Positions 44,884 through 52,374 of a DNA stretch of 55,561 bases are shown here, one piece after another. The translations under genes and the position numbers were made by a program. The notes beneath the pieces were generated by a model. That model worked only from the letters and a program-made list of their open reading frames with translations, was not told the origin of the DNA and searched no databases. How positions within the stretch are numbered: the first letter of the stretch is position 1; every line of letters starts with the position of its first letter. Origin of the DNA: Lachnospiraceae bacterium (GTDB taxonomy: Bacteria; Bacillota; Clostridia; Lachnospirales; Lachnospiraceae); contig JAETQH010000029.1 of NCBI GenBank assembly GCA_021770785.1, positions 1 through 55,561 on the forward strand. The letters run 5' to 3'.

Positions 44884-45041
44884 AGGAACTGTCCCAAAAT
44901 AACTTTTAATATTGCTTGTCTTTTTCTCCAATAGCACCACTCAAAAATCAGTTACATAGCCCGCTATGCGCCTGATTTTTGAGCGGCACTCTTGAAGAAA
45001 AATCTGGCGCACTATTTAAAAGTTATTTCTGGACAGTTCCT
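44884..45041. mobile_element. MITE-like element, copy 2 (158 bp)
   Basis: Perfect 11-bp ends AGGAACTGTCC (44884-44894) and GGACAGTTCCT (45031-45041), with arms continuing through AAAATAACTTTTAA. An inner 12-bp stem CTCAAAAATCAG/CTGATTTTTGAG encloses CATAG/CTATG. The phrases ATAGCACCACTC and GCGGCACTCT...GAAAAAT correspond to those in the element at 34922-35088. The right end coincides with the stop codon of the sulfate transporter gene, which suggests insertion or use as its 3' end. Confidence 0.7.
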
Positions 45042-46690
45042 TACTTCTCCACAAGCCCTTCCGCACAATCCAACGCCTCCACAATATTCGGCAGGAAATG
45101 CTCCTTTCCCACATATTCAATAAACCCGTCCTTCTCCATAACCGACATAGGCTGTTCATTGACATGGGAGAAAATCAACGTAATATTTTTCTTTTTGGTG
45201 CGATTCGCCAGTTCCCGCAGAGAACGCATGGCGCTGGCATCAATGGCGGGAACGCTCCGCATACGGATAACCACAACCTTGGTAGATTTGCCACTGTTAA
45301 TGCGCAGAATTTCGTCCGCAGCGGCGAAAAACAGCGGACCGCTGATTTCAAATACCCGGATGGAATGAGGAATATCACGCATTTTTTCTGCCTCACCCGG
45401 TGTAACATCCGGCTCATCAACATATTTCCAGGCAGTGACATCCGCTGTCTCAGCCATCCGTTTCATAAATAAAAGGGCTGCTAACACAACACCGATTTCA
45501 ATCGCTACCACAAGGTCGAAAAATACCGTGAGCAAAAAAGTTGCCACAAGGACAATAATATCACTTTTAGGTGCTGTTTTGCAGAGCCGGGCGAAGGAAG
45601 TCCAGTCCGCCATATTTGCGGCCACCACCAGAAGAACCGCCGCTAAGGTGGTCATGGGAATCAAAGCAGCCAAAGGCATTAAAGCCAGCAGAATAATCGT
45701 CAAAGTAATACAGTGCACAATACCTGCAATGGGGGTGCGTCCGCCGTTTCTTACATTGGCAGCCGTACGGGCGATGGCTCCGGTGGCAGGAATACCGCCG
45801 AATAAACCGGAGAAAATATTTCCAAGACCCTGCCCGATTAATTCTGCATTGGATTTGTGGTTGTCACCAATCATACCGTCAGATACCACGGCAGAGAGCA
45901 GGGATTCGATGCCTGCCAAAATGGCAATAGTGAATGCCGGGGAAAGCATTTTCTGGATTAATCCGAAACTAAAGCCCGGGACATGGAATGCCGGGAATGA
46001 GGAAGAAAGCTCTCCGTATACGCTGCCAATGGTATTGACTGGAAGCCCCGCAAAATACACCACCAGGGTGGTGACGATGATTGCCACCAGAGAGCCGGGG
46101 ATTTTGTCTGTTACCTTAGGCCACACCAGCATGATAACAACCGCAGCCACACCGGTGAGAGTGGCGGTCCAGTTGATAGTGCCTATATGGGTGGCGTATG
46201 CAATTACCTTATATAAAAATTCAGAGGGGACAGATTCCATGGAAAGTCCGAAGAAGTCTTTTAGCTGCCCCACAAAAAGGGTTACGGCGATACCGCAGGT
46301 AAATCCGGTAGTAATCGTATAGGGAATATATTTAATCAGGGAGCCAAAGCGGCAGAAGCCCATAATCACAAGGATAATTCCCGCTAAAATGGTGGCAACA
46401 ATCAGTCCGTCGGTGCCGTATTCCGTGACAATACCGTAAATAATCACCACAAAGGCTGCGGTAGGACCGCCAATCTGGACACGGCTGCCGCCGAAAAAAG
46501 AAATAAAAAATCCGGCGATGATAGCGGTGTAAAGACCCTGCTCCGGGCTGACGCCAGAGGCAATGGCAAGGGCGATAGAAAGGGGCAGGGCGATAATGGC
46601 AACAATGATACCGGAAATGATATCCTTTACCAGTTGTGCCCTGGTGTAGCCCTTTAGGACATCAAACAATTTTGGTTTTAGTTCATTCAT
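45041..46690 (-). CDS. SulP-family anion transporter (sulfate permease-like)
   Basis: A 549-aa transporter with 10-14 helices in residues 20-400 and a C-terminal STAS domain (about 430-549, with KVVVIRMRSVPAIDASAMRS). The transport core shows GLYTAIIAGFFISFFGGSRV followed by QIGGPTAAF, the SulP signature region. Substrate may be sulfate, bicarbonate or another anion. The start at 46690 has GGAGG; a longer frame from 46765 would add 25 residues without RBS. Its stop codon overlaps the terminal repeat of the MITE-like element. Confidence 0.9.
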   Translation of the reverse strand: MNELKPKLFDVLKGYTRAQLVKDIISGIIVAIIALPLSIALAIASGVSPEQGLYTAIIAGFFISFFGGSRVQIGGPTAAFVVIIYGIVTEYGTDGLIVATILAGIILVIMGFCRFGSLIKYIPYTITTGFTCGIAVTLFVGQLKDFFGLSMESVPSEFLYKVIAYATHIGTINWTATLTGVAAVVIMLVWPKVTDKIPGSLVAIIVTTLVVYFAGLPVNTIGSVYGELSSSFPAFHVPGFSFGLIQKMLSPAFTIAILAGIESLLSAVVSDGMIGDNHKSNAELIGQGLGNIFSGLFGGIPATGAIARTAANVRNGGRTPIAGIVHCITLTIILLALMPLAALIPMTTLAAVLLVVAANMADWTSFARLCKTAPKSDIIVLVATFLLTVFFDLVVAIEIGVVLAALLFMKRMAETADVTAWKYVDEPDVTPGEAEKMRDIPHSIRVFEISGPLFFAAADEILRINSGKSTKVVVIRMRSVPAIDASAMRSLRELANRTKKKNITLIFSHVNEQPMSVMEKDGFIEYVGKEHFLPNIVEALDCAEGLVEK

Positions 46691-46780
46691 AAGTAACCTC
46701 CGAATTCTGTATAAAATATTAAAAATATTAAAATTTTGTAAAAACACAAGATAAAATTTTATCACGGAAATTCCTGTGAT

Positions 46781-46902
46781 TCAAGGGGATTTCAAAAAAA
46801 ATCAAGGTGATTTCAAAAAAATAAGAGAAATATCTGCGCCGTTTCGGGAAAAATAACAGTACATCAATTCCTATTGACACACTATGAATTGGAAGATATA
46901 CT
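46781..46902 (+). promoter_or_regulatory. Rrf2 gene promoter with upstream 21-bp tandem repeat and dyad
   Basis: TTGACA (46874-46879), 17 bp, TATACT (46897-46902) form a strong promoter. Upstream, a 21-bp unit beginning TCAAGG-GATTTCAAAAAA occurs twice in tandem (46781-46801, 46802-46822), and an imperfect 20-bp dyad ATCACGGAAATTCCTGTGAT lies at 46761-46780. These are candidate regulator sites in the region between the SulP and Rrf2 genes. Confidence 0.6.
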
Positions 46903-46946
46903 ATTTTTACAGAAAAACAGAAAAGAGAGGGGGGAGGTAAGTTCAT

Positions 46947-47378
46947 ATGAAGATATCGACAAAGGGAAGATATGCACTGCGTCTCATGCTGGATTTGGCG
47001 TTGAATAATACGGGAGAACCTGTCAGCTTAAAGGACATTGCAAAACGGCAGGAGATTTCGGATAAATATTTAGAGCAGATTATTTCCATATTAAATAAGG
47101 CAAAATACGTACAGAGTATCCGGGGCGCCCAGGGGGGATATGTGCTGACGAAAAAGCCGGAGGAATATACGGTGGGAATGATTTTAAGGCTCACCGAGGG
47201 AAGCCTTGCACCGGTTGCCTGCGTGGAAGAAGATTATAATTGTGAGCGGATGTGCGACTGTACCACGCTGCTGGTGTGGAAGAAGATTAATGACGCAGTA
47301 AATGAGGTTGTGGATCATATTACACTGGCGGATTTGCGGGATTATGAGCTACAGAAGGTGGGAGAGTATGTGATATAA
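46947..47378 (+). CDS. Rrf2-family transcriptional regulator (IscR/CymR-like)
   Basis: A 143-aa winged-helix regulator. It opens with the canonical MKISTKGRYALRLMLDLA; the recognition segment is VSLKDIAKRQEISDKYLEQI. Four cysteines cluster at CVEEDYNCERMCDC, the position where IscR binds an Fe-S cluster, though the spacing is not the classic one. It could be IscR-like (Fe-S) or CymR-like (cysteine). No isc or suf genes are in view; divergent from the SulP transporter, which may be its target. Confidence 0.9.
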   Translation: MKISTKGRYALRLMLDLALNNTGEPVSLKDIAKRQEISDKYLEQIISILNKAKYVQSIRGAQGGYVLTKKPEEYTVGMILRLTEGSLAPVACVEEDYNCERMCDCTTLLVWKKINDAVNEVVDHITLADLRDYELQKVGEYVI

Positions 47379-47423
47379 GAAATAAGCTGTTGGTAGAACC
47401 GCCGGAGAGAGTAGACAGTAACA

Positions 47424-47506
47424 ATAAGTCAAGAAAATTGATATATTTTTGATTTTTATATAGACAATATTGGTGGAATGTGATAAGATAAGTCAAGAAA
47501 ATTGAT
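47424..47506 (+). promoter_or_regulatory. leuA-araC promoter flanked by two identical 19-bp repeats
   Basis: ATAAGTCAAGAAAATTGAT occurs perfectly at 47424-47442 and 47488-47506, both in the same orientation, 64 bp apart (close to six helical turns). Between them lies the promoter TAGACA (47461-47466), 17 bp, TAAGAT (47484-47489). The downstream repeat overlaps the -10 end and the start site; the upstream one lies near -63. This is the geometry of loop-forming AraC-type sites. The gene downstream encodes a protein with an AraC DNA-binding domain, so autoregulation is likely. Confidence 0.7.
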
Positions 47507-47523
47507 TAGAAATGAGGATGATT

Positions 47524-49518
47524 ATGGACGTATCAAAGAAATATGGAAGAGCTTATTTTATGCCCCCGGAGGTGACCTACGACTGGGTGCAGAAGGATAT
47601 GATTGAGAAACCGCCTATCTGGTGCAGTGTAGATTTAAGGGACGGAAATCAGGCGTTGATTGAGCCCATGGGATTAGAGGAAAAGATTGAATTTTTCCGG
47701 ATGTTAGTGGATATCGGGTTTAAGGAAATCGAAGTGGGATTTCCGGCGGCTTCTGATACGGAATACCGTTTTATGAGGGCGTTGATTGAGCGGAATATGA
47801 TACCGGAGGATGTGACGGTTCAGGTGCTGACCCAGGCGAGGGAGCATATCATCAAAAAGACCTTTGAGGCGGTGAAGGGTGCGCCCCATGCGGTGATTCA
47901 TCTTTACAATTCCACCTCCGTTGCCCAGAGGGAGCAGGTGTTTAAAAAGAGCAAGGAAGAGGTAAAACAGCTGGCGGTCGACGGGGCGGTTTTATTAAAA
48001 GAGCTGGCGGAAGAGACAGACGGCAATTTTACCTTTGAATACAGCCCGGAGAGCTTTCCGGGGACGGAAGTAGATTATGCGGTGGAAGTCTGCAACGCAG
48101 TGCTGGACGTGTGGCAGCCGGATGCAGAGCACAAGGCGATTATCAATATTCCAACTACGGTACAGATTGCTATGCCCCATGTGTTTGCGTGCCAGATTGA
48201 ATATATACATAAGCATTTGAAATACAGGGATAATGTAGTGCTCAGTGTTCACCCCCACAACGACAGAGGTTGTGGAATCAGTGATGCAGAGTTCGGCGTC
48301 TTAGCAGGTGCGGACCGTATCGAAGGAACTTTATTCGGAAACGGAGAGCGTACCGGAAATGTGGATATTGTAACGGTGGCGATGAATATGGTCTGTCATG
48401 GCGTCGATTCGGGACTGGATTTTTCCGATATTGCCTCTATCCGCGAAAAATACGAGCGTTTTACGGGAATGCACGTTTATGAGAGAACTCCTTACGCCGG
48501 AGATTTGGTCTTTACAGCTTTTTCCGGTTCCCATCAGGATGCGATTTCCAAGGGAATGGCGTGGCGTGAGGCAGGAAAGAGCGGCGAGCGCTGGGATGTG
48601 CCATACCTTCCGATTGACCCGAAGGATGTGGGCAGGGAATATGAGTCCGACGTTATCCGAATCAACAGCCAGTCCGGTAAGGGCGGTGTGGCGTTCATTT
48701 TAAAACAGAATTATGGTATCTCACTGCCGGATAAGATGAAAGAGGAAGTGGGATATTTGATCAAGGGTGTTTCGGACGAGAAACATCAGGAACTTTCACC
48801 GGAGGCAATTTATCAGATATTTTCCGAGCATTATGTCAATGTCAAGGACGTATTTTCCGTTCCGGAATGCCATTTTGAGCAGAAGGACGGTATCTGCGCC
48901 ACAGTGACTATTGAACAGGGGGCGGAGAAACGGACGATTAAGACCAACGGAAACGGTCGTCTGGATGCGGTCAGCAATGCCATTAAGATGTATTTTGGTA
49001 TTAGCTATGAACTGGCGGTTTATGAGGAACATGCGATTTCCGAGGGTTCTTCCTCCAAAGCGGCGGCTTATGTGGAAATTATCTGTCAGGGCAAACCTTA
49101 CTGGGGTGTGGGCGTGGATGAGGACATCATTAAGAGCTCCATTGCCGCACTGGTTTCTGCCGCAAACAAAATGACAAAAAGTAAGAACATTACCGAGGGA
49201 ATGGAAGAGCGCACGGTGGAAATCATGAATTATATCCAGAACCACTATGCGGATGTGACCTTAGATGTGTTGGCGGACACGTTTAATCTGTCAAAACCGT
49301 ATTTGTCTAAATATATTAAGGAAAAGTCCGGTATGACGTTTCAGGATGCGGTAAAAAAAGCCCGGATGAAAAAGGCGAGAAGATTGCTGAAGGAAACTAA
49401 TCAGACCGTGGAGTCTATTGCGGCTTCGGTAGGTTATGAAAACGTGGAGCATTTTAACCGTCTGTTTAAGAAGGCTTATGATATGACGCCGGTTCAGTTC
49501 CGGAGACAGTACAAGTAA
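47524..49518 (+). CDS. leuA: 2-isopropylmalate synthase fused to an AraC-type DNA-binding domain
   Basis: A 664-aa protein. Residues 25-400 are the LeuA TIM barrel ([17 protein letters not shown] at about 34; metal site HPHNDRGCG near 242; [19 protein letters not shown]). Residues 435-555 are the LeuA regulatory dimer domain that binds leucine in relatives. Residues 565-664 are a complete AraC double [23 protein letters not shown] and [20 protein letters not shown], ending [10 protein letters not shown]. The frame is continuous; LeuA of this long type normally stops near 560. The start at 47524 follows GAGG. It probably makes 2-isopropylmalate and also binds DNA in a leucine-dependent way; that second role is inference. 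No other leu genes are nearby. Confidence 0.93.
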   Translation: MDVSKKYGRAYFMPPEVTYDWVQKDMIEKPPIWCSVDLRDGNQALIEPMGLEEKIEFFRMLVDIGFKEIEVGFPAASDTEYRFMRALIERNMIPEDVTVQVLTQAREHIIKKTFEAVKGAPHAVIHLYNSTSVAQREQVFKKSKEEVKQLAVDGAVLLKELAEETDGNFTFEYSPESFPGTEVDYAVEVCNAVLDVWQPDAEHKAIINIPTTVQIAMPHVFACQIEYIHKHLKYRDNVVLSVHPHNDRGCGISDAEFGVLAGADRIEGTLFGNGERTGNVDIVTVAMNMVCHGVDSGLDFSDIASIREKYERFTGMHVYERTPYAGDLVFTAFSGSHQDAISKGMAWREAGKSGERWDVPYLPIDPKDVGREYESDVIRINSQSGKGGVAFILKQNYGISLPDKMKEEVGYLIKGVSDEKHQELSPEAIYQIFSEHYVNVKDVFSVPECHFEQKDGICATVTIEQGAEKRTIKTNGNGRLDAVSNAIKMYFGISYELAVYEEHAISEGSSSKAAAYVEIICQGKPYWGVGVDEDIIKSSIAALVSAANKMTKSKNITEGMEERTVEIMNYIQNHYADVTLDVLADTFNLSKPYLSKYIKEKSGMTFQDAVKKARMKKARRLLKETNQTVESIAASVGYENVEHFNRLFKKAYDMTPVQFRRQYK

Positions 49519-49536
49519 CAGGAATTTAAAATATGG

Positions 49537-49573
49537 TAGGGAAAGGGAACCGCGGGCGGTTTCTCTTTCCCTA
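49537..49573. terminator. Convergent terminator between leuA-araC and mntR-like genes
   Basis: TAGGGAAAG (49537-49545) and CTTTCCCTA (49565-49573) pair, with inner ACCGC/GCGGT. It lies between two genes that end toward each other, so it probably serves both. The T-runs are short. Confidence 0.6.
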
Positions 49574-49576
49574 TCA

Positions 49577-49945
49577 TTATTCCGAAATTTTAACATTGGA
49601 TTTAATCGCCTGAAAACTCTCCGGGCTGATGACATGTTCAATCCGGCAGGCATCTTCCGCGGCAATAGCTGCATCCACTCCAAGGCTGGTGAGCCAGCTG
49701 GTCAGAAATTCGTGCCGTTCATAAATCATTTCCGCAATGGCGCGTCCTGATTCGGTGAGATAAATGTATCCCTCTTTTGTGACAGTAATGTTTTCTTTTT
49801 CACGCAGATTTTTCATGGCAACGCTGACGCTGGATTTCTTGAAGCCAAGCTCTTCGGCGATGTCGACGGAACGTACCACTGGATTTTTTTTGCTTAAAAT
49901 CAGTATGGTTTCTAAGTAATTTTCTGCTGATTCATTTACGTTCAT
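49577..49945 (-). CDS. DtxR/MntR-family metal-dependent regulator
   Basis: A 122-aa regulator comprising the winged helix and dimerisation domains but no SH3-like third domain, as in MntR. It begins with NESAENYLETILILS and has the recognition stretch VRSVDIAEELGFKKSSVSVA. The metal-binding region is ERHEFLTSWL...EDACRIEHVIS, which keeps the E-H and C/E-H ligands. It likely senses Mn or Fe. It is transcribed toward the LeuA fusion gene and away from the HTH-TPR regulator. Confidence 0.9.
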   Translation of the reverse strand: MNVNESAENYLETILILSKKNPVVRSVDIAEELGFKKSSVSVAMKNLREKENITVTKEGYIYLTESGRAIAEMIYERHEFLTSWLTSLGVDAAIAAEDACRIEHVISPESFQAIKSNVKISE

Positions 49946-50033
49946 AAAAACACCCCTCCTATCTGGCTACTTTTGCGTTCATTATATCATAACCCCCCGT
50001 TTTCGGTAAAGTTGTTTGAAAATTATTTTAAAA

Positions 50034-50063
50034 TTGACAAAAGTAAGAAGAAATTGTTATACT
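50034..50063 (+). promoter_or_regulatory. Promoter of the HTH-TPR regulator
   Basis: TTGACA (50034-50039) and TATACT (50058-50063), 18 bp apart. It indicates constitutive expression of the regulator of the peptide locus. Confidence 0.65.
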
Positions 50064-50114
50064 TTAGAAATACCATAACTTTTGGAAATGCTTAAAGAAA
50101 AGAGTTGATGCGGA

Positions 50115-51920
50115 ATGAAATATATCGGAAAAATGATAGGTTCCCTGCGGTGTGAAAAGGAAATATCACAGAAAGACCTTGCACGGGGAGTGATAAGTAC
50201 GGCGGAATTGTCAAGAATAGAAAATGGTACGAAGGAGGCAAACAGCCTTATTTTAGAAGTATTGCTGCAGCGATTGGGAAAGTCTTTAGACAGATTGGAA
50301 TATATTGCGTCGAATGAGGAATATCAGGAAATATGTTTAAAAGAGATGATTTGTCAGGAGTTGGCATGTGAAGATTACGAGATGGCTGAAATGCTATTGA
50401 CGGAATATGAAGCATATGGAGCCGAAAATAATGTACTCTGTCGGCAATTTGTGATGCAGATAAGAGCTGTTATCGCATTTGTAAGGGAGAGAAATATCGG
50501 ACAGTGCTGCCAACGGTTACAGGAGGCGCTGAAGCTTACTCAAGCAAGCTGGAAAAAGGAAATGTGGACGGGAGAGAAGCTATGCACACAAGAAATTCAG
50601 ATTTTGCTTACCCTGTATTATCTGCGTCTCCTTGAACAGACAATTAATGAGGAAGAAATCGTAAGATTAGCAGAATATATTGACAGCCATTATACAGAAG
50701 AAAAGGAAAAGGTGAAGGTGTTTCCGCAGGCTGTTTATCTTGCAGGCAGAGCAGCTTTTGCAGAGGGGAATTTCGGAAAAGCCTATAAATTGTATCAGGC
50801 GGGAAAACAATGCCTGATGGAAAATGGGGTTTTAGATTTAATGAGTAAAATTTTAGAGGGCGAAAAAGAATGTTTAGAGAAAACGGAACGGTGGGAAGAG
50901 GCGGCAAAAAGAGAAAAAACACTTACTGCGATTGATTTCTTATATGAACAGGCGCAGAAGAAAAAGACAGAAGAGGAGATACTGTTTTTTGTCTTAAAAA
51001 GCTACCAAAAAGATGTCGTTATCAGTAATGAACTGCTTCGAGAGCTTCGTGAGGAAAAGGGAGTGTCACAGGAGGAAATCAGTGAGGGAGTGTGTGCCCA
51101 AGAAACCTTATGCAGGATAGAAACACAGAAAAGAGCTCCGAAGCACAGGACAGTGAGGGGAATTTTTGAAAAATTAGATTATGACAGGCGTTTTTTCCAA
51201 GGCTATGTGGTGTCAGATGATTATTATGCTTATGAGTTGGTGGGGAAAATCAATAAAAACTGGTATAAGAAAAATAAGGAGGAAGCTTATCGGCTTGTGG
51301 AAGAACTTAAACAGATTCTGGATTTAAGTATTCCGGTGAACCGTCAGTACATTGGGCATGAAGAATTGCAGAGAAAAATAGAAGAGGAGAAACTGAATTG
51401 GGAAGAAATAGCTGATACATCAATACGATTGCTTCGCTATACGATGAAGGATTTTTCGGGACAGGTGTACCGGGAACTTTCTATTGAGGAGTTCGTGATT
51501 ATAAATTATATGGCATTATGCTTAAAAAAGGCAGGTAGGATGAAAGAAGCGGAGAACTTATATCAGCAGGTGCAGGAGGTTTATAAAAAAAGCATTTTGA
51601 AGGAAAAGAATCGCATGGGTTCGCAATTTCTGTATTATATCAATTATGTAGGATTGCTAGAAGAGGAGGATAAACTATCAGAAGCGATTGCAATAGGAAA
51701 GCAGGGGCTGAATTTTGCGTTGGATTGTCAGAGGGGGGACATTGCGGCAACAGTTTTGGCAAATATGGCATGTGCCTATGAAAAAATGTCAGAGAAAAAA
51801 GAGTTAGCAAAAGAATGTCTGCGGAATGATTATTATTTAATGCTCTTATATGAACATGAGAAAGACGCAGATAAGATAAAAAAATACTATGAAAGCAGAT
51901 ATGGTGTGGATATTGTATAG
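50115..51920 (+). CDS. Regulator with two XRE HTH domains and a TPR-like body (peptide-sensing type)
   Basis: A 601-aa cytoplasmic protein. HTH 1 is at residues 6-60 (ISQKDLARGVISTAELSRIE). Residues 65-295 are all-helical with alternating aromatic/Ala positions like tetratricopeptide repeats. A second HTH follows at about 303-355 (VSQEEISEGVCAQETLCRIE), then more TPR-like helices to the end (AENLYQQVQEVYKKS; ATVLANMACAYEKMSEKKE). One HTH plus TPR is the RRNPP/Rgg/PlcR peptide-receptor layout; two HTH halves in one chain are unusual. Its cognate signal is probably the 41-aa peptide encoded convergently at its stop codon. Target sites are probably the inverted repeat at 52099-52156. Confidence 0.82.
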   Translation: MKYIGKMIGSLRCEKEISQKDLARGVISTAELSRIENGTKEANSLILEVLLQRLGKSLDRLEYIASNEEYQEICLKEMICQELACEDYEMAEMLLTEYEAYGAENNVLCRQFVMQIRAVIAFVRERNIGQCCQRLQEALKLTQASWKKEMWTGEKLCTQEIQILLTLYYLRLLEQTINEEEIVRLAEYIDSHYTEEKEKVKVFPQAVYLAGRAAFAEGNFGKAYKLYQAGKQCLMENGVLDLMSKILEGEKECLEKTERWEEAAKREKTLTAIDFLYEQAQKKKTEEEILFFVLKSYQKDVVISNELLRELREEKGVSQEEISEGVCAQETLCRIETQKRAPKHRTVRGIFEKLDYDRRFFQGYVVSDDYYAYELVGKINKNWYKKNKEEAYRLVEELKQILDLSIPVNRQYIGHEELQRKIEEEKLNWEEIADTSIRLLRYTMKDFSGQVYRELSIEEFVIINYMALCLKKAGRMKEAENLYQQVQEVYKKSILKEKNRMGSQFLYYINYVGLLEEEDKLSEAIAIGKQGLNFALDCQRGDIAATVLANMACAYEKMSEKKELAKECLRNDYYLMLLYEHEKDADKIKKYYESRYGVDIV

Positions 51921-52046
51921 CTAATTTGTGTGGGCTTCATCAAAAAACGAAAGCGGTTGAATGAAACTTTCGGAATTTATTGCAGGCAGAGCAATCAACC
52001 CCATACAAATAAGCGATAAAACAAGTGATAGTAATTTTTCCTTCAT
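51921..52046 (-). CDS. Pheromone-like small secreted peptide, 41 aa
   Basis: A short gene found by reading the minus strand. ATG at 52046, AGGAGG at 52063-52058, stop at 51921-51923, directly abutting the stop codon of the HTH-TPR regulator on the other strand. The peptide starts MKEKLLSLVLSLICMGLIAL, a typical signal sequence, and ends QPLSFFDEAHTN after a likely cleavage region PAINSES. This is the layout of Phr/NprX/PapR-type signalling peptides: a short exported precursor beside a TPR-type receptor. Its promoter (TATACT near 52079-52074 on the minus strand) faces the 22-bp inverted repeat. No homology can be claimed; the call rests on architecture. Confidence 0.7.
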   Translation of the reverse strand: MKEKLLSLVLSLICMGLIALPAINSESFIQPLSFFDEAHTN

Positions 52047-52098
52047 AAGTAAATTATCCTCCTAAAGTTTTTTTAGTATAGTACATTTTAAAGAGATT

Positions 52099-52156
52099 GT
52101 TTATGACGTTTTACGAAAACATTTAATACAAAAAGTTTTCGTAAAACGTCATAAAC
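52099..52156. promoter_or_regulatory. Perfect 22-bp inverted repeat, likely operator of the peptide locus
   Basis: The 22-bp arms 52099-52120 and 52135-52156 are exact reverse complements, separated by 14 bp. Each arm contains its own dyad, GTTTT-ACG-AAAAC and GTTTT-CGT-AAAAC, with centres 27 bp apart. The element lies between the pheromone gene (leftward) and the RiPP precursor (rightward). Two dyads in mirror orientation suit binding by a regulator with two HTH domains. A hairpin terminator is less likely: the arms stand before both genes, and only five T follow on the right side. Confidence 0.75.
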
Positions 52157-52227
52157 TTTTTCGAGTGAATATGTTAATGTTTTAATTAAGCAATTGCTAA
52201 AGATTGATTACAGAGGAGGTGAAAAAT

Positions 52228-52299
52228 ATGAGAGTATTAAAAGATGAGATAAAGCGTGTAAGATGTATTTTTGATAACTGTGGATGCCGTCCAAAGTAA
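52228..52299 (+). CDS. RiPP precursor peptide, 23 aa, three Cys
   Basis: A 23-residue gene with a strong RBS GAGGAGGTG seven bases before its ATG. The N-terminal 11 residues are charged (MRVLKDEIKRV) and would be the leader. The C-terminal part RCIFDNCGCRPK holds Cys13, Cys18 and Cys20, the likely substrate of the radical SAM enzyme 75 bp downstream. No GG cleavage site is present, in line with an exporter that lacks a C39 peptidase. Thioether or C-C crosslinks are both possible. Very short Cys-containing precursors beside SPASM enzymes are known, but I cannot assign this to a named family. Confidence 0.78.
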   Translation: MRVLKDEIKRVRCIFDNCGCRPK

Positions 52300-52309
52300 T
52301 GTGTGGTTA

Positions 52310-52345
52310 AATGGCTTAGAGGTATTTAAATGCCTTTAAGCCATT
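52310..52345 (+). terminator. Attenuator-like hairpin between precursor and maturase genes
   Basis: AATGGCTTA (52310-52318) pairs with TAAGCCATT (52337-52345), and inner AGGTATTT pairs with AAATGCCT around a tiny loop. There is no strong T-run, so it would act as a partial terminator or 3' stabiliser and raise precursor mRNA over enzyme mRNA, as is common in RiPP operons. Confidence 0.6.
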
Positions 52346-52374
52346 ATTAAAGTTAATGGTGTGGAGAAAAAATA

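Noticed and set aside
47379..47523. T-box leucine leader before leuA
   Set aside because: No T-box sequence or terminator/antiterminator pair; the space is taken up by a promoter and the 19-bp repeats.
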